64,000 nucleotides of DNA from CAZKBP01 sp964551015 (GTDB lineage: Bacteria; Bacteroidota; Bacteroidia; Cytophagales; Microscillaceae). The notes under the pieces were generated by a model that ran no database searches, was not told where the DNA came from, and was given only the letters and a program-made list of their open reading frames with translations. Positions 42,468-51,523 of this stretch are shown here, one piece after another. A program made the position numbers and the translations under genes. The stretch covers positions 124,001 through 188,000 of the forward strand of contig CAZKBP010000002.1 in assembly GCA_964551015.1 (NCBI GenBank). The letters are read 5' to 3'. How positions within the stretch are numbered: the stretch's first letter is position 1; each line of letters starts with the position of its first letter.

Positions 42468-43769
42468 CTATATCTTCCCTTCTCTCCACATCTCAATTGC
42501 TGGAAACCATACTTGCTCATAATCAGGATAACGAATCAGCACATAGTGGTCGTCTACAAATTGATTAGGCTTGCGCAGAAATGAGAATTTGATCTCCGAA
42601 AAAGAGGCATTCTGTGTATAAACCCAGTGCTCACTTTCATTATTGCGTACAATCCGATTAGGACTTCCGTAGACGATATAAATCATCCCCATATCTGTTT
42701 GCCAGCCTGGTTTGTAAGAGGTGAAGTATTTGTTTGCCATTTTCACCCGGCGGTAGTACTCACGGATGGTTTGCTTAGCCACATTAATATTGCCAGACAT
42801 CAGCTTTAGCCAAAACAAATCCATCGCTCTCTTCGTGTCTTCTAGCTCTTCAGTTTCCTTCAATTGCTGAATTTCTTCCTGCGTTGTAATATAGATCAAA
42901 GGGTCTATCAAGTCGTCGATCTTGCTCAATTTGGGATATTTACGATCAGAGACATAAACACAGATTCCATAAAACTCAGAGGTATCCTCTTGGATCAGAT
43001 AAAGCCCTTTTTCGGGAAATTGAACATACTGATTCGTCTGAATCGTAAAGGCCGTATCACTGCTGATTTGTTTAGGAGGGAGCTTGTTCACGGTGGCCAT
43101 GGGAGGAGTTGCAGGGCCAAATTCGTGATTAAAATGACGAGCGATCAGCGTTTTTTGGCTCCCCTTGACATCTCTGATTTGAATCCTATTCTTCTGTAAT
43201 AAGTACCGACTAAAATAAGGTACATTACTATTAGGCTCGAAAACACCATATCTCTCCCTAATTTTAGTCGTAGTGTAGCTAATCAAGTCATCTTGAAGGA
43301 TCTTCTGTCCAGTTTTCGTATCTACAATGTCAATCACGAGTACCGCTCGGATAATCGGCTTTTTGGGAATATCGAAGTATAGATAATAGCGGTCGTCTTT
43401 TTTGGTAAAGATACTATCACTCAATACTATCCGCTTGGTCTCGATAAATTCTTTGCTGGTGTAATCTGGTAAAATACCATAGTTGATAATAAACTGTTCG
43501 GCAATTTTTTTCCGCCCATCCACCTGACTCAGACGCGGAATATCCAGTTCTAAGAACACCCTGAGTGCCTCTCCATTGTCTAAGACGGTGTGGCTGGCAG
43601 CCATTTTCCGTTTAGGGACAAACTCCTGACTAGCACTGGGTTGGGGGCTTTTTCTGGCTTGCACCTGTTGATTATTACCATTCTGGTTTTGAACCTGTGT
43701 TTGTTTAGAACCCAAACAAGAGGCAAGGGAGCATAACGAGATGAAATAAAGAAAATGAAAGCTTTTCAT
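42468..43769 (-). CDS. GWxTD-domain lipoprotein
   Basis: A 433-residue exported protein from the ATG at 43769, which begins an ideal signal peptide with lipobox SLASC. The longer frame to 43823 adds 18 non-signal residues. After a Gln/Asn/Pro-rich linker (about 20-50) comes a beta-rich region. The C-terminal GWxTD domain carries KPGWQTDMGMIYIVYGSPN, followed by W-Y and the final YEQVWFPAIEMWREG. GWxTD proteins are typical of Bacteroidota; the function is not established. Its start region faces the oxygenase gene; the two starts are 76 bases apart on opposite strands. Confidence 0.88.
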   Translation of the reverse strand: MKSFHFLYFISLCSLASCLGSKQTQVQNQNGNNQQVQARKSPQPSASQEFVPKRKMAASHTVLDNGEALRVFLELDIPRLSQVDGRKKIAEQFIINYGILPDYTSKEFIETKRIVLSDSIFTKKDDRYYLYFDIPKKPIIRAVLVIDIVDTKTGQKILQDDLISYTTTKIRERYGVFEPNSNVPYFSRYLLQKNRIQIRDVKGSQKTLIARHFNHEFGPATPPMATVNKLPPKQISSDTAFTIQTNQYVQFPEKGLYLIQEDTSEFYGICVYVSDRKYPKLSKIDDLIDPLIYITTQEEIQQLKETEELEDTKRAMDLFWLKLMSGNINVAKQTIREYYRRVKMANKYFTSYKPGWQTDMGMIYIVYGSPNRIVRNNESEHWVYTQNASFSEIKFSFLRKPNQFVDDHYVLIRYPDYEQVWFPAIEMWREGKI

Positions 43770-43844
43770 GGAATATTTTTGTGTTTTATAATATCTTTCA
43801 AAAGGAGTAACTTTGTCTATCAAATACTAAAAATATCAAAAAAG

Positions 43845-44633
43845 ATGAACAGCATCAATCCTGAATATACAAATTCTGAGGCTATTTCAAAACTAAAGCA
43901 AGAATTCCAGCAAGGAGTTCCTTACAAGCATTTGGTCTTAGATAATTTTCTAAAAACCGAAATGGCTGAGTTGCTACACGATCACTTTCCCACGATTGAG
44001 AAGCTCGATAAGCATTACAAAGGCCTGAACGAAAATAAATCAGAAGGAGCCAATTTCTCTACCTTCCACCCTGCCTTCAGTGCTCTCAAAGGAGAAATCA
44101 TGTCTTCCGAGTTTGGCGAATGGATGTCTAAGGTAACTGGCATCGAGGATGTCTTCGTGACCGATGACAAACTCGGCACGGGGCTTCACCAAGGCTCAAA
44201 CGGTAGCTTTCTCGATATTCATATTGACTTCAATATTCACGCACAGAAGAATGTACATCGCCGCCTGAATATGCTTATCTACATGAACAAAGACTGGAAG
44301 CCCGAATACGGGGGAGATTTGGAAATGTGGAATGCCGATATGAGTGAATGTATCAAAAAGGTAGCTCCTCTCTTTAATCGCTGTGTTATTTTCGAGACGA
44401 ATGAGATTTCTTACCACGGCTATTCTAAAATCACTATGCCCGAGCATCTGACCCGCAAATCTATCTATACCTATTTTTATACAGATTTACGAGAAGATGC
44501 TGTTTCCTATCACGATACTGTATTTCGCTCCAAGCCCGAAGACAGTACCGCCAAGAAGCTAGGAACCACGGTCAAAGAAAACTTGAAAAATTTTACCAAA
44601 GCACAGCTCAAAAGGATAGGCATCAAGCTCTAA
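43845..44633 (+). CDS. 2OG-Fe(II) oxygenase superfamily protein
   Basis: A 263-residue non-haem iron dioxygenase. The double-stranded beta-helix core has the HxD pair in FLDIHIDFNIH and the distal His in SYHGYSKI. RKSIYTYFYT probably supplies the 2-oxoglutarate-binding Arg. The RRLNMLIYMNKDW and YGGDLEMW strands are typical of this prolyl-4-hydroxylase-like group. Substrate unknown; related proteins often act on cell-surface or nucleoside-linked targets. The ATG at 43845 is preferred to 43755, because the extra 30 residues overlap the divergent GWxTD signal-peptide region. Confidence 0.88.
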   Translation: MNSINPEYTNSEAISKLKQEFQQGVPYKHLVLDNFLKTEMAELLHDHFPTIEKLDKHYKGLNENKSEGANFSTFHPAFSALKGEIMSSEFGEWMSKVTGIEDVFVTDDKLGTGLHQGSNGSFLDIHIDFNIHAQKNVHRRLNMLIYMNKDWKPEYGGDLEMWNADMSECIKKVAPLFNRCVIFETNEISYHGYSKITMPEHLTRKSIYTYFYTDLREDAVSYHDTVFRSKPEDSTAKKLGTTVKENLKNFTKAQLKRIGIKL

Positions 44634-44727
44634 TTTTCGTAAACAATGGGGAAACATCAAATAGGTAAAGTATTTGATACAAAATAGCCGTACTGGCGAT
44701 TGCTTATCTTTAACCATGGACGTTTAG

Positions 44728-46500
44728 ATGAAAAAGAAAAAGTCTGTCTTCCGTCGTATAGAAATCTTCTTCAGGGCTACCCGACGATTGCTTAACATCC
44801 GAAGTAGCTCTGACCCACAAGGCACCGTTAAAAGCATTAGCGACAACATTGCCCTCAAGGGCTATAATATTTGGATTTTAGTTTGCTCTGCGCTACTTGC
44901 TTCCATTGGGCTAGATACTAACTCTACGGCGGTCATCATCGGGGCGATGTTGATTTCACCTCTCATGTCTCCCATTTTGGGGGTTGGCCTAGGATTGGGG
45001 GTAAACGATTGGGCAATGTTTACCAAGTCACTTCGCAACTTGGGCATTGCTACTTTTGCCAGTTTGCTCGCCAGTTTGGTTTATTTTATTAGCAGTCCAC
45101 TGGGCGAACCTACCCAAGAGATCATGAGCCGTACCTACCCGACTTTGTTTGACGTGGGGATCGCTTTATTTGGAGGAATCGCAGGGATTGTTTCTGGTTC
45201 TCGCCAAGAAAAAACCAATGCGATACCCGGGGTAGCCATTGCCACGGCGCTGATGCCTCCGCTCTGCGCGGCTGGCTACGGACTGGCTAATCTTCGGATG
45301 AATATCTTCTTCGGGGCTTTTTATCTCTTTATCATCAACGCGGTCTTCATCAGTATTTCTACTTACCTGATTGTCAAGTATTTGAAGTTCCCCTTACACG
45401 AGGAGCCAGACGAGAAGACACGCAACACGGTCAGGCAAGCCATGCTCATTTCGCTTCTGCTCGTAACGGCTCCCAGCGTATACTTTCTCTTTTCTCTCAT
45501 CAACCGAGTGCAAACGATTCGAGAAATTGACTCACTGATTGCCGAAGTATCTGACACTTTGGTACAAGACAGTAAGCACGAAATCCTCAATGTAGAAAAA
45601 CCAGTAACGGCCAATGAGGTGAACAAAGTCAAAAAAATCAAAATGTATGTTTCTGGCGAATCAGTAGACAGTACCATACGGAATTACTACGCAGAGAGAT
45701 TTCGGGAAATAGGAGATTATGAGTTCACGATTTCTATTCTGAATAATGTTTCCCCAGAAGAAATTCAAAGGCTCACTTATAACGTAACCCGAGAAAACGT
45801 ACTCGAGCTAAAAACCAAATTCGAGAGGCTAGAATCTGAGTTTGATACCATCCAAGTGAATCAAGATCGAGAGCAAAAAGCCCGAATACAAGAGCTACTT
45901 CACCAAGATATTTTGGCTGAGCTAAAAATATTTTTCCCGGATTTAGACACGGTCAAAGTAATCGACTACCGCAAATTTCGTGAAGAATTCAATCAACCAA
46001 ACGCTACCGCCCGGGGAGACTCCAGCAATCGCACTTACAACATCACGCGATTGATGTTTAAGGAGCAGGAGCAGTTCCCGTATGTGGAATTGGCCTGTGA
46101 AATCCGCTTGGTTTCCCTAGATTCTATGCTATTAGACAGCTTGCGACGAGAATTTGTCAAAGACTGGCGTTGGGTGGCTCGGCAGGATTTTCCTTATTTT
46201 AGATTGGCACGACTTAGTAAGGAGGAAAATCTACCAAAGGCTACACTTAGTTCGACTACGCTCACTTCGCAAATGCCCAGCCAGCCTTCCAACACGGAAC
46301 AAAATCCGGGTAGCTCGCTTCCTGAACGCACCTTAGACGTGGAGGTCATTTTGTATTGGAAACGTAATCTAGGTGAGCGAGAGCTGGAAATAGAAGACCG
46401 CCAACGCATTCGAGAGTTCTTACGCCTCAAATTGACCAAAGAACCAGATAGCCTCAACATTAAGCATTTTGGCCCATTGTTCGTGGAAGAAAAGGCCTAG
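44728..46500 (+). CDS. DUF389 (TIGR00341-like) integral membrane protein
   Basis: A 590-residue protein. The N-terminal half (about 40-260) is the DUF389 membrane domain, with about six helices and the signature LASIGLDTNSTAVIIGAMLISPLMSP followed by GIVSGSRQEKTNAIPGVAIATALMPPLC (key parts IIGAMLISPLMSP, GVAIATALMPP). The C-terminal ~320 residues are soluble, charged and partly coiled coil, with a DUF389-atypical length. The transport function proposed for the family is unproven. It stands between the oxygenase and the solute-binding protein genes. Confidence 0.9.
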   Translation: MKKKKSVFRRIEIFFRATRRLLNIRSSSDPQGTVKSISDNIALKGYNIWILVCSALLASIGLDTNSTAVIIGAMLISPLMSPILGVGLGLGVNDWAMFTKSLRNLGIATFASLLASLVYFISSPLGEPTQEIMSRTYPTLFDVGIALFGGIAGIVSGSRQEKTNAIPGVAIATALMPPLCAAGYGLANLRMNIFFGAFYLFIINAVFISISTYLIVKYLKFPLHEEPDEKTRNTVRQAMLISLLLVTAPSVYFLFSLINRVQTIREIDSLIAEVSDTLVQDSKHEILNVEKPVTANEVNKVKKIKMYVSGESVDSTIRNYYAERFREIGDYEFTISILNNVSPEEIQRLTYNVTRENVLELKTKFERLESEFDTIQVNQDREQKARIQELLHQDILAELKIFFPDLDTVKVIDYRKFREEFNQPNATARGDSSNRTYNITRLMFKEQEQFPYVELACEIRLVSLDSMLLDSLRREFVKDWRWVARQDFPYFRLARLSKEENLPKATLSSTTLTSQMPSQPSNTEQNPGSSLPERTLDVEVILYWKRNLGERELEIEDRQRIREFLRLKLTKEPDSLNIKHFGPLFVEEKA

Positions 46501-46534
46501 GCCGTGTCAGGCAGCACGAGATTTTCCAGTTTTT

Positions 46535-46566
46535 TTGAATGATTTCAAATATTCTCCTTAGATTTA
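46535..46566 (+). promoter_or_regulatory. Likely promoter of the first solute-binding protein gene
   Basis: TTG (46535-46537), 21-base spacer, TAGATTTA (46559-46566, one mismatch to TAnnTTTG), 22 bases before the ATG at 46589. Confidence 0.45.
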
Positions 46567-46588
46567 AGCAGTCAATCATCTGTTTCCT

Positions 46589-47563
46589 ATGAGAATCATA
46601 CTACTGCTATTAAGTCTTAGTTGGAGTTCACTTTCCGTTGCCCAAATCAAAACCCTCAAATTGGCTTCCAATGCTTGGCCCCCTTTTACTGATGTAGAGG
46701 GAGGAAGAGCCGTAGCCTTTGATCTCGTACAAACCGCCCTCAAACCCAGAGAAATCAGGATCAAGAATACCATCACTGATTTTGAGCAAGTGATAGCAGG
46801 TATCAGAGATAAAACTTTTGCCGGAAGCACTGCCCTTTGGGATAGCCCAGATCGAGAAACCTATCTACTGTTTTCTAAACCTTATTTACAGAATAAATTG
46901 GTGCTAGTTGGTCCCAAGGGTAGTGATGTCAGTGCCCAATCTATGGCTGATTTGGCAGGCAAAAGGGTGGCAATCGTGAAAAACTACGCCTATGGTGCCA
47001 AAATAGAGAAAGCCAAAGAGGTCATTTTCGTAAGAGGTGATGACGACCAAGATAACCTCAACCGACTCTTGAAGAGGGAAGTGGATTACATACTCATTGA
47101 CCATCTGTTGATTCAATATCTGCTCACTTATCAAAAAGCCGAAGCCAGAGAATATTTAGAAATTGGTAAAGAAGCCCTGATTCGTCTCTCACTCCACGTT
47201 GCACTGCGTCGTGACCTTCCCGAAGCCGAAGCCACAATCAATCGCTTTAATCAAAGAATCTTGGAAATGGTAGCAGATGGAACTTATCACAAAATTCTAA
47301 ATATTAATTGGATACGAACTGACGTGGACAAAGACGGGCGTTACGAGCTTGTACTTCGAGGTAAGCGAGGCGGCGAAGCCCCTCCTGCCCAAAGCTATAC
47401 CATTCAACACGCCTTTGATACCAAAGCTACTGGCGATGACCGTTATTATATCAATGGCGAATTTTACGAGAGTTGGGATCAAATTCCAGATAAGTACAAA
47501 AAACCCTTCGCCCAAAAAGCAACTCCTAAGCAGGTAACAAGGCTCGAGTTTCAAGATAAATAA
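46589..47563 (+). CDS. Solute-binding protein family 3 (copy 1) with calcium-loop-like tail
   Basis: Exported periplasmic-binding-protein-type receptor of 324 residues. Signal peptide 1-18 (SLSVAQ). The two-lobed SBP_bac_3 domain (about 19-240) starts LKLASNAWPPFTDVEGG and contains LAGKRVAIVKNYAYG. A ~85-residue C-terminal extension carries DVDKDGRYEL (about 246-255), matching the DxDxDG calcium-binding loop pattern. It ends with YYINGEFYESWDQIPDKYKK. No permease or ATPase gene is nearby, so it may feed a sensor or an unlinked transporter. Close paralogue at 47729-48727. Confidence 0.9.
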   Translation: MRIILLLLSLSWSSLSVAQIKTLKLASNAWPPFTDVEGGRAVAFDLVQTALKPREIRIKNTITDFEQVIAGIRDKTFAGSTALWDSPDRETYLLFSKPYLQNKLVLVGPKGSDVSAQSMADLAGKRVAIVKNYAYGAKIEKAKEVIFVRGDDDQDNLNRLLKREVDYILIDHLLIQYLLTYQKAEAREYLEIGKEALIRLSLHVALRRDLPEAEATINRFNQRILEMVADGTYHKILNINWIRTDVDKDGRYELVLRGKRGGEAPPAQSYTIQHAFDTKATGDDRYYINGEFYESWDQIPDKYKKPFAQKATPKQVTRLEFQDK

Positions 47564-47728
47564 TTAATTTTATTCGCCAATTAGTCAAAGATTGATCGTT
47601 GATTGTTAATCATATAAATCCGGCGTTGGGAGTGCTTCAAACACTATTTTTTGATGATTAATCAATTATATTTTTAACTCCTAATCCACATTTGTAACCC
47701 ATAAATACACGCTTGCCTACTCAATAAA

Positions 47729-48727
47729 ATGCTTAATCTCAACACAAAAATCGTCCTTTGCTGTGTCTTCATGCTACTTAGTGTAGCCTCCTCAGCCCAA
47801 GATCAGGTCAAAAAACTCACCTTTGCCTCCAGTATCTGGCCGCCCTTCACGGATGTAGAAGACAAAAAATCTTTCGCGATTGATCTCGTAAAAACCGCTC
47901 TGAATCGAGGTGGAGTTTGGATAGAAAATCAAATTACCGAGTTTGATGATGTCGTGGCTGGTATCCAAGAGGGAAAATATGACGGAAGTGCTGCCCTTTG
48001 GAAAAATGACGAAAGGGAAGAATTCTTGCTCTTCTCTGAGCCTTATCTACAAAATCAGCTCATCTTAGTCGGGAAAAGAGGAAGCGATGTAAGTGCAGAG
48101 TCCCTGGCAGAACTCAAAGGCAAACGTATCGCCATTGTAGCTACCTACGCTTATGGCGATTCGGTCAATCAAGCCGAAGAAGTTGTCTTCGTGGAAGGCA
48201 AAAACGATCAGGAAAACCTAGACCGTCTCCTGCAAGGGGAGGCTGATTATGTATTGGTAGACGCCCTATTGATTCAATATTTGCTAAGATATCAAGAAAA
48301 AGAAGTAGCTAAATATTTAGCTCTAGGCACGAACCCAATCGTGTATCGCTCTCTCCATCTTGGGATTCGCAAAGACATTCCAGGTGCCAGCCAACTCATT
48401 GAAGAGTTTAATAAACAGATTCTTAAAATGATCGCCGATGGTAGTTACAATCGAGTCTTAAAACTCAATTGGATCAGAGCAGATATAGACGGTGATGGCT
48501 TGATGGAACTGGTATTGGAGGGGAAAAACGCCGGAATGGCCGCCCCCAGCAATAGCTACCTGCTCGCTTCGCCCGGCGCGAATGCTACTCCCCAAGGGCC
48601 TTATGATCGCTACTATATCAATGGTAAATTTTACGAGGGTTGGGATAAAGTCCCCAATAAATACAAAAAACCCTATCTCAAGGATGAACAACTGAGTCAG
48701 TCGGAATTACTAAAATTCTCCTTCTAA
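47729..48727 (+). CDS. Solute-binding protein family 3 (copy 2) with calcium-loop-like tail
   Basis: A 332-residue tandem paralogue of the preceding gene. Signal peptide about 1-23 (VASSAQ), SBP_bac_3 domain with FASSIWPPFTDVED and LKGKRIAIVATYAYG, then the same C-terminal extension with DIDGDGLMEL (about 251-260) and YYINGKFYEGWDKVPNKYKKPY. The ligand-pocket region is clearly conserved between the copies; the tails are nearly as conserved as the binding domain, which suggests that the tail matters. A 165-base gap separates the genes. Confidence 0.9.
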   Translation: MLNLNTKIVLCCVFMLLSVASSAQDQVKKLTFASSIWPPFTDVEDKKSFAIDLVKTALNRGGVWIENQITEFDDVVAGIQEGKYDGSAALWKNDEREEFLLFSEPYLQNQLILVGKRGSDVSAESLAELKGKRIAIVATYAYGDSVNQAEEVVFVEGKNDQENLDRLLQGEADYVLVDALLIQYLLRYQEKEVAKYLALGTNPIVYRSLHLGIRKDIPGASQLIEEFNKQILKMIADGSYNRVLKLNWIRADIDGDGLMELVLEGKNAGMAAPSNSYLLASPGANATPQGPYDRYYINGKFYEGWDKVPNKYKKPYLKDEQLSQSELLKFSF

Positions 48728-48788
48728 GGATGATAACCGCTGGCTCTCGATAGGTAATTACTAGCTTAAAGTACTGACTATTATACAC

Positions 48789-50063
48789 TTAGAACTTATA
48801 ATTCGTTCCCAAGAATAGCCCTAGATACTCGTACGATTGTGTCGTTTGGCCATTTCGTGTACTTAGCTCCCCAGTTCCTTCTCCATAGGAATAAAAGAAG
48901 CCCAGCGTGGTATCAACGTGCTTCGTGAGCACCTTCACCCCAGTAAAACCCGCCCAAAAATCCTGACCCACGTTTCCGACTTCCTCCTCCTTCACGGAAG
49001 GGGTGTAAGAACCTCCCGCGTGTAGGGAGAAATTTTTTCTTTTTCCCAAAAAATACTCTATCCCACCACTTACCCGAAAATTACCCTTGACCTGCTCCTC
49101 GAAAGGAAGCCTCGGGTCGTCATAGACTTGATAACTTTGTCCAAATCCATAACTAACATCAAAAGCAAAGAGTAGCTTTTGCTCAGCCAAATAGCTAATC
49201 CCCAAGCGTACATCCCAAGGCGTTCTAAATCTGGCTTTCACATCTGAGATATCGGTTTCACTGCTTTCTACCTCTTCTAGACCCGCGAAATTAGAAAAAT
49301 TATAATCGTAAAAATCTCCCTTTCCAAATAGATAAATACTCGGCACGGCTACTCTTAGCCCAAAATTCCATTTTTCCCACCTGCGTTGCAAACCCAAGAT
49401 AGTCAATAAGTTAACCGGAGTTACTTTTTGCCGTCTCGTAGATTGTAAAAGAAAATCAGGACTCCCAATAATGGTTCCCCTCAGGTCTATGGTAGAGAGA
49501 TACTTGTAAGCTTGCCCGTAAACAGAGATGCCCAAAGACCAATCTTCACCGAGTGAGCGAGCGGCCGAAAAGCCTATTAAAAGCATGCGCTCTTGATAAT
49601 TCTGAATCATTTTAAGCTTAGTCTCGACGTCTTCTAGGGGAATATTCCAATCTCGGGTTCCCTCGAAAGTAAATTCAACCGGAATCAAAGCCGAAAAGGC
49701 CAAATGCCAATCCCTGAACTGGCGCACGCTCACAGCACTGGTCGGTATAGAACGATAACCACTCCCTTCGTAATCAAGCGGTACTCCCTCGATGATCGCC
49801 ACTGGGTTTGCTTTGAATTGAAAACGCATGTAGGCCGATCCTGAAAGTGAGAAAGATCGCCCCTTTAACATAGTCAGTGCTGCTGGATTGTAAAACACGG
49901 CTCCCGTAGATTTCAAGCCCCCCGCCCCAGTATTTGCCATCAACGCTTCTTTATCGCCCAAGGGGAGAATATTTGGGTTATAAGCACTTTGCCCCGAAAC
50001 CGCAGAATAGAAAAAAGAACAAAATAATAGGATAATCCCCGAAAGTAAATTTTTGGCTGGCAT
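48789..50063 (-). CDS. Outer-membrane transport protein, OmpP1/FadL/TodX type
   Basis: A 424-residue predicted beta-barrel. Signal peptide (about 1-24, YSAVSGQ), then the FadL-type N-terminal hatch with ANTGAGGLKSTGAVFYNPAALTML (the NPA motif is characteristic). About 14 amphipathic strands follow, and the last one ends YEYLGLFLGTNYKF with a terminal Phe. FadL-type channels import hydrophobic compounds such as long-chain fatty acids, which fits the acyl-CoA ligase and dienoyl-CoA reductase seen elsewhere in the window. Single gene on the minus strand, convergent with the second solute-binding protein gene. Confidence 0.86.
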   Translation of the reverse strand: MPAKNLLSGIILLFCSFFYSAVSGQSAYNPNILPLGDKEALMANTGAGGLKSTGAVFYNPAALTMLKGRSFSLSGSAYMRFQFKANPVAIIEGVPLDYEGSGYRSIPTSAVSVRQFRDWHLAFSALIPVEFTFEGTRDWNIPLEDVETKLKMIQNYQERMLLIGFSAARSLGEDWSLGISVYGQAYKYLSTIDLRGTIIGSPDFLLQSTRRQKVTPVNLLTILGLQRRWEKWNFGLRVAVPSIYLFGKGDFYDYNFSNFAGLEEVESSETDISDVKARFRTPWDVRLGISYLAEQKLLFAFDVSYGFGQSYQVYDDPRLPFEEQVKGNFRVSGGIEYFLGKRKNFSLHAGGSYTPSVKEEEVGNVGQDFWAGFTGVKVLTKHVDTTLGFFYSYGEGTGELSTRNGQTTQSYEYLGLFLGTNYKF

Positions 50064-50219
50064 AAAATAATTTTTTGATTCTGAATAATTTTTATGGAAG
50101 AAAAATGCTTGGAAGTGGTCTAAGGTTCTACCCGAAAGATGCCCCCTCTATTTTCATTCTGCAAAATAGTGAATGCCTATGAATTCAGAACCAAAATGAT
50201 ATTATCTTACTATGACGAG

Positions 50220-50238
50220 GCACTTGAAAACCAAGTGC
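50220..50238. other. Short perfect stem-loop downstream of birA
   Basis: GCACTTG / CAAGTGC with a 5-base AAAAC loop lies 19 bases past the birA stop (minus strand). There is no T-run, so it may be a weak terminator or mRNA-stabilising hairpin. Confidence 0.35.
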
Positions 50239-50257
50239 TAAAAATTCAGTAAGACAA

Positions 50258-51019
50258 TTAATAAATAAAGACAACTTCCTTGAACCCATAATACTTTACT
50301 CCTTCTGCTTCTTCCAGCATCAGACGCCCATCTGGAGCCACGCCTTTTAGTGTTGCCTCGAAAAATTGTCCGTCCCGATTTCTGTATAGTCCCTTCTGCT
50401 GATAGCGAAATAATCGCTCGAGGTAAGCTTGGTCTAGCTGTTCCTTTTTTCCTTGCTTTAGTAAAATATAATTTTCCTCCACACGACTTAGTAATTCAGG
50501 TATTAGAGAATACAAATTATAATCTCGATTTGTGAAACTTTTGAGTGATGAAGCCTGAGGATAGGCAAAGTGCTCCTGATTGATGTTAATACCGATACCG
50601 ACGACCGATTTTTCCAGACTTTGGCCTCGGATTACGTTTTCAATGAGGATACCGCCTAGTTTCTTCTCTTGATTGAGTATATCATTTGGCCATTTGATTC
50701 GTAAAGATTTACCTAAGTAAGGACGTAAAAAATCATAAACTGCAACCGAGACGACTTTATTGAGCGCAAATTGTTCTTCTATGGGAAGGAAGTGCGGCTG
50801 CAGGATCACCGAAAGCGTAATGTTCTCGTAAGGGTTTGCTTCCCAGCGGTTTCCTCGCTGCCCTCTTCCCGCGGTTTGGTGAAAGGTGAGTACAGTCGTA
50901 CCCTCGGGATGATGATCAGATTCTTTCAAATCCATCGCGTATTGGTTGGTAGACTGACAACTTGGCAGATTTATAAGATTCTGCCCGATAAATGATGTAT
51001 TGATTATAAGTTTATGCAA
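50258..51019 (-). CDS. birA: Biotin-[acetyl-CoA-carboxylase] ligase (monofunctional)
   Basis: A 253-residue enzyme that attaches biotin to carboxyl carrier proteins. Family signatures: STNQYAMDL at the N-terminus, TFHQTAGRGQRGNRWEANPYENIT (biotin-binding GRGQRG loop), RIKWPNDILNQEKKLGGILIEN with the catalytic Lys, and VGIGININQ. The N-terminal winged-helix repressor domain is absent, so it does not regulate biotin genes. The start at 51019 lies 25 bases from the divergent rsfS start, so the promoters of the two genes must overlap. Confidence 0.95.
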   Translation of the reverse strand: MHKLIINTSFIGQNLINLPSCQSTNQYAMDLKESDHHPEGTTVLTFHQTAGRGQRGNRWEANPYENITLSVILQPHFLPIEEQFALNKVVSVAVYDFLRPYLGKSLRIKWPNDILNQEKKLGGILIENVIRGQSLEKSVVGIGININQEHFAYPQASSLKSFTNRDYNLYSLIPELLSRVEENYILLKQGKKEQLDQAYLERLFRYQQKGLYRNRDGQFFEATLKGVAPDGRLMLEEAEGVKYYGFKEVVFIY

Positions 51020-51044
51020 TTTTTTTTTGTATTTTTACATATTA

Positions 51045-51443
51045 ATGGCGAATCAAAGAATGAATATAGCGAAATCAAAGCTAGAATCAAAGGAGCTGAG
51101 TAAGGTGGTCGCCTTGGGTATGTTGGAAAAAAAGGGAGAAGATATCGTCATACTCGATTTAAGAACCATTCCTCAATCTGTGGCCGATTTTTTTGTTATC
51201 TGCTCGGGTAATTCTGTAAATCAAGTAGATGCGATCACTGATTCCGTAGAAGAAATGGTTTATAAGAAAACATTAGAGCAACCTTGGCGTAAAGAAGGAA
51301 AAGAAAACAGGGAATGGATTTTGTTAGACTACGTCAACGTCGTTGTCCACATCTTCCGCAAAGATCGGCGAGAATTTTATGCCCTTGAAGACTTATGGGG
51401 CGATGCAGAAATTACACACGTCGATACTGATTTTCAAGCCTGA
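51045..51443 (+). CDS. rsfS: Ribosome silencing factor RsfS/YbeB
   Basis: Binds ribosomal protein L14 (uL14) and blocks subunit joining when nutrients are low. Signatures: KKGEDIVILDLRTIPQSVADFFVICSG and, near the C-terminus, EWILLDYVNVVVHIFRKDRREFYALEDLWGDA (key WILLDYVNVVVHIF). The ATG at 51045 gives 132 residues; another ATG at 51060 is also possible. The TTG-started frame from 51000 adds a hydrophobic, implausible leader. First gene of a plus-strand run that continues with ftsH, as in many Bacteroidota. Confidence 0.94.
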   Translation: MANQRMNIAKSKLESKELSKVVALGMLEKKGEDIVILDLRTIPQSVADFFVICSGNSVNQVDAITDSVEEMVYKKTLEQPWRKEGKENREWILLDYVNVVVHIFRKDRREFYALEDLWGDAEITHVDTDFQA

Positions 51444-51523
51444 AACAAAGCCTTTGAGAATTGTGTTTCTCACTAAATACCACCCTTAATTATTGAATAA
51501 GTATTTAAGCCTTTATAAATAAA

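Noticed and set aside
43755..43844. Longer start for the 2OG-Fe(II) oxygenase
   Set aside because: The 30 extra codons overlap the signal-peptide region of the divergent GWxTD gene and end in low-complexity sequence; the ATG at 43845 suffices.
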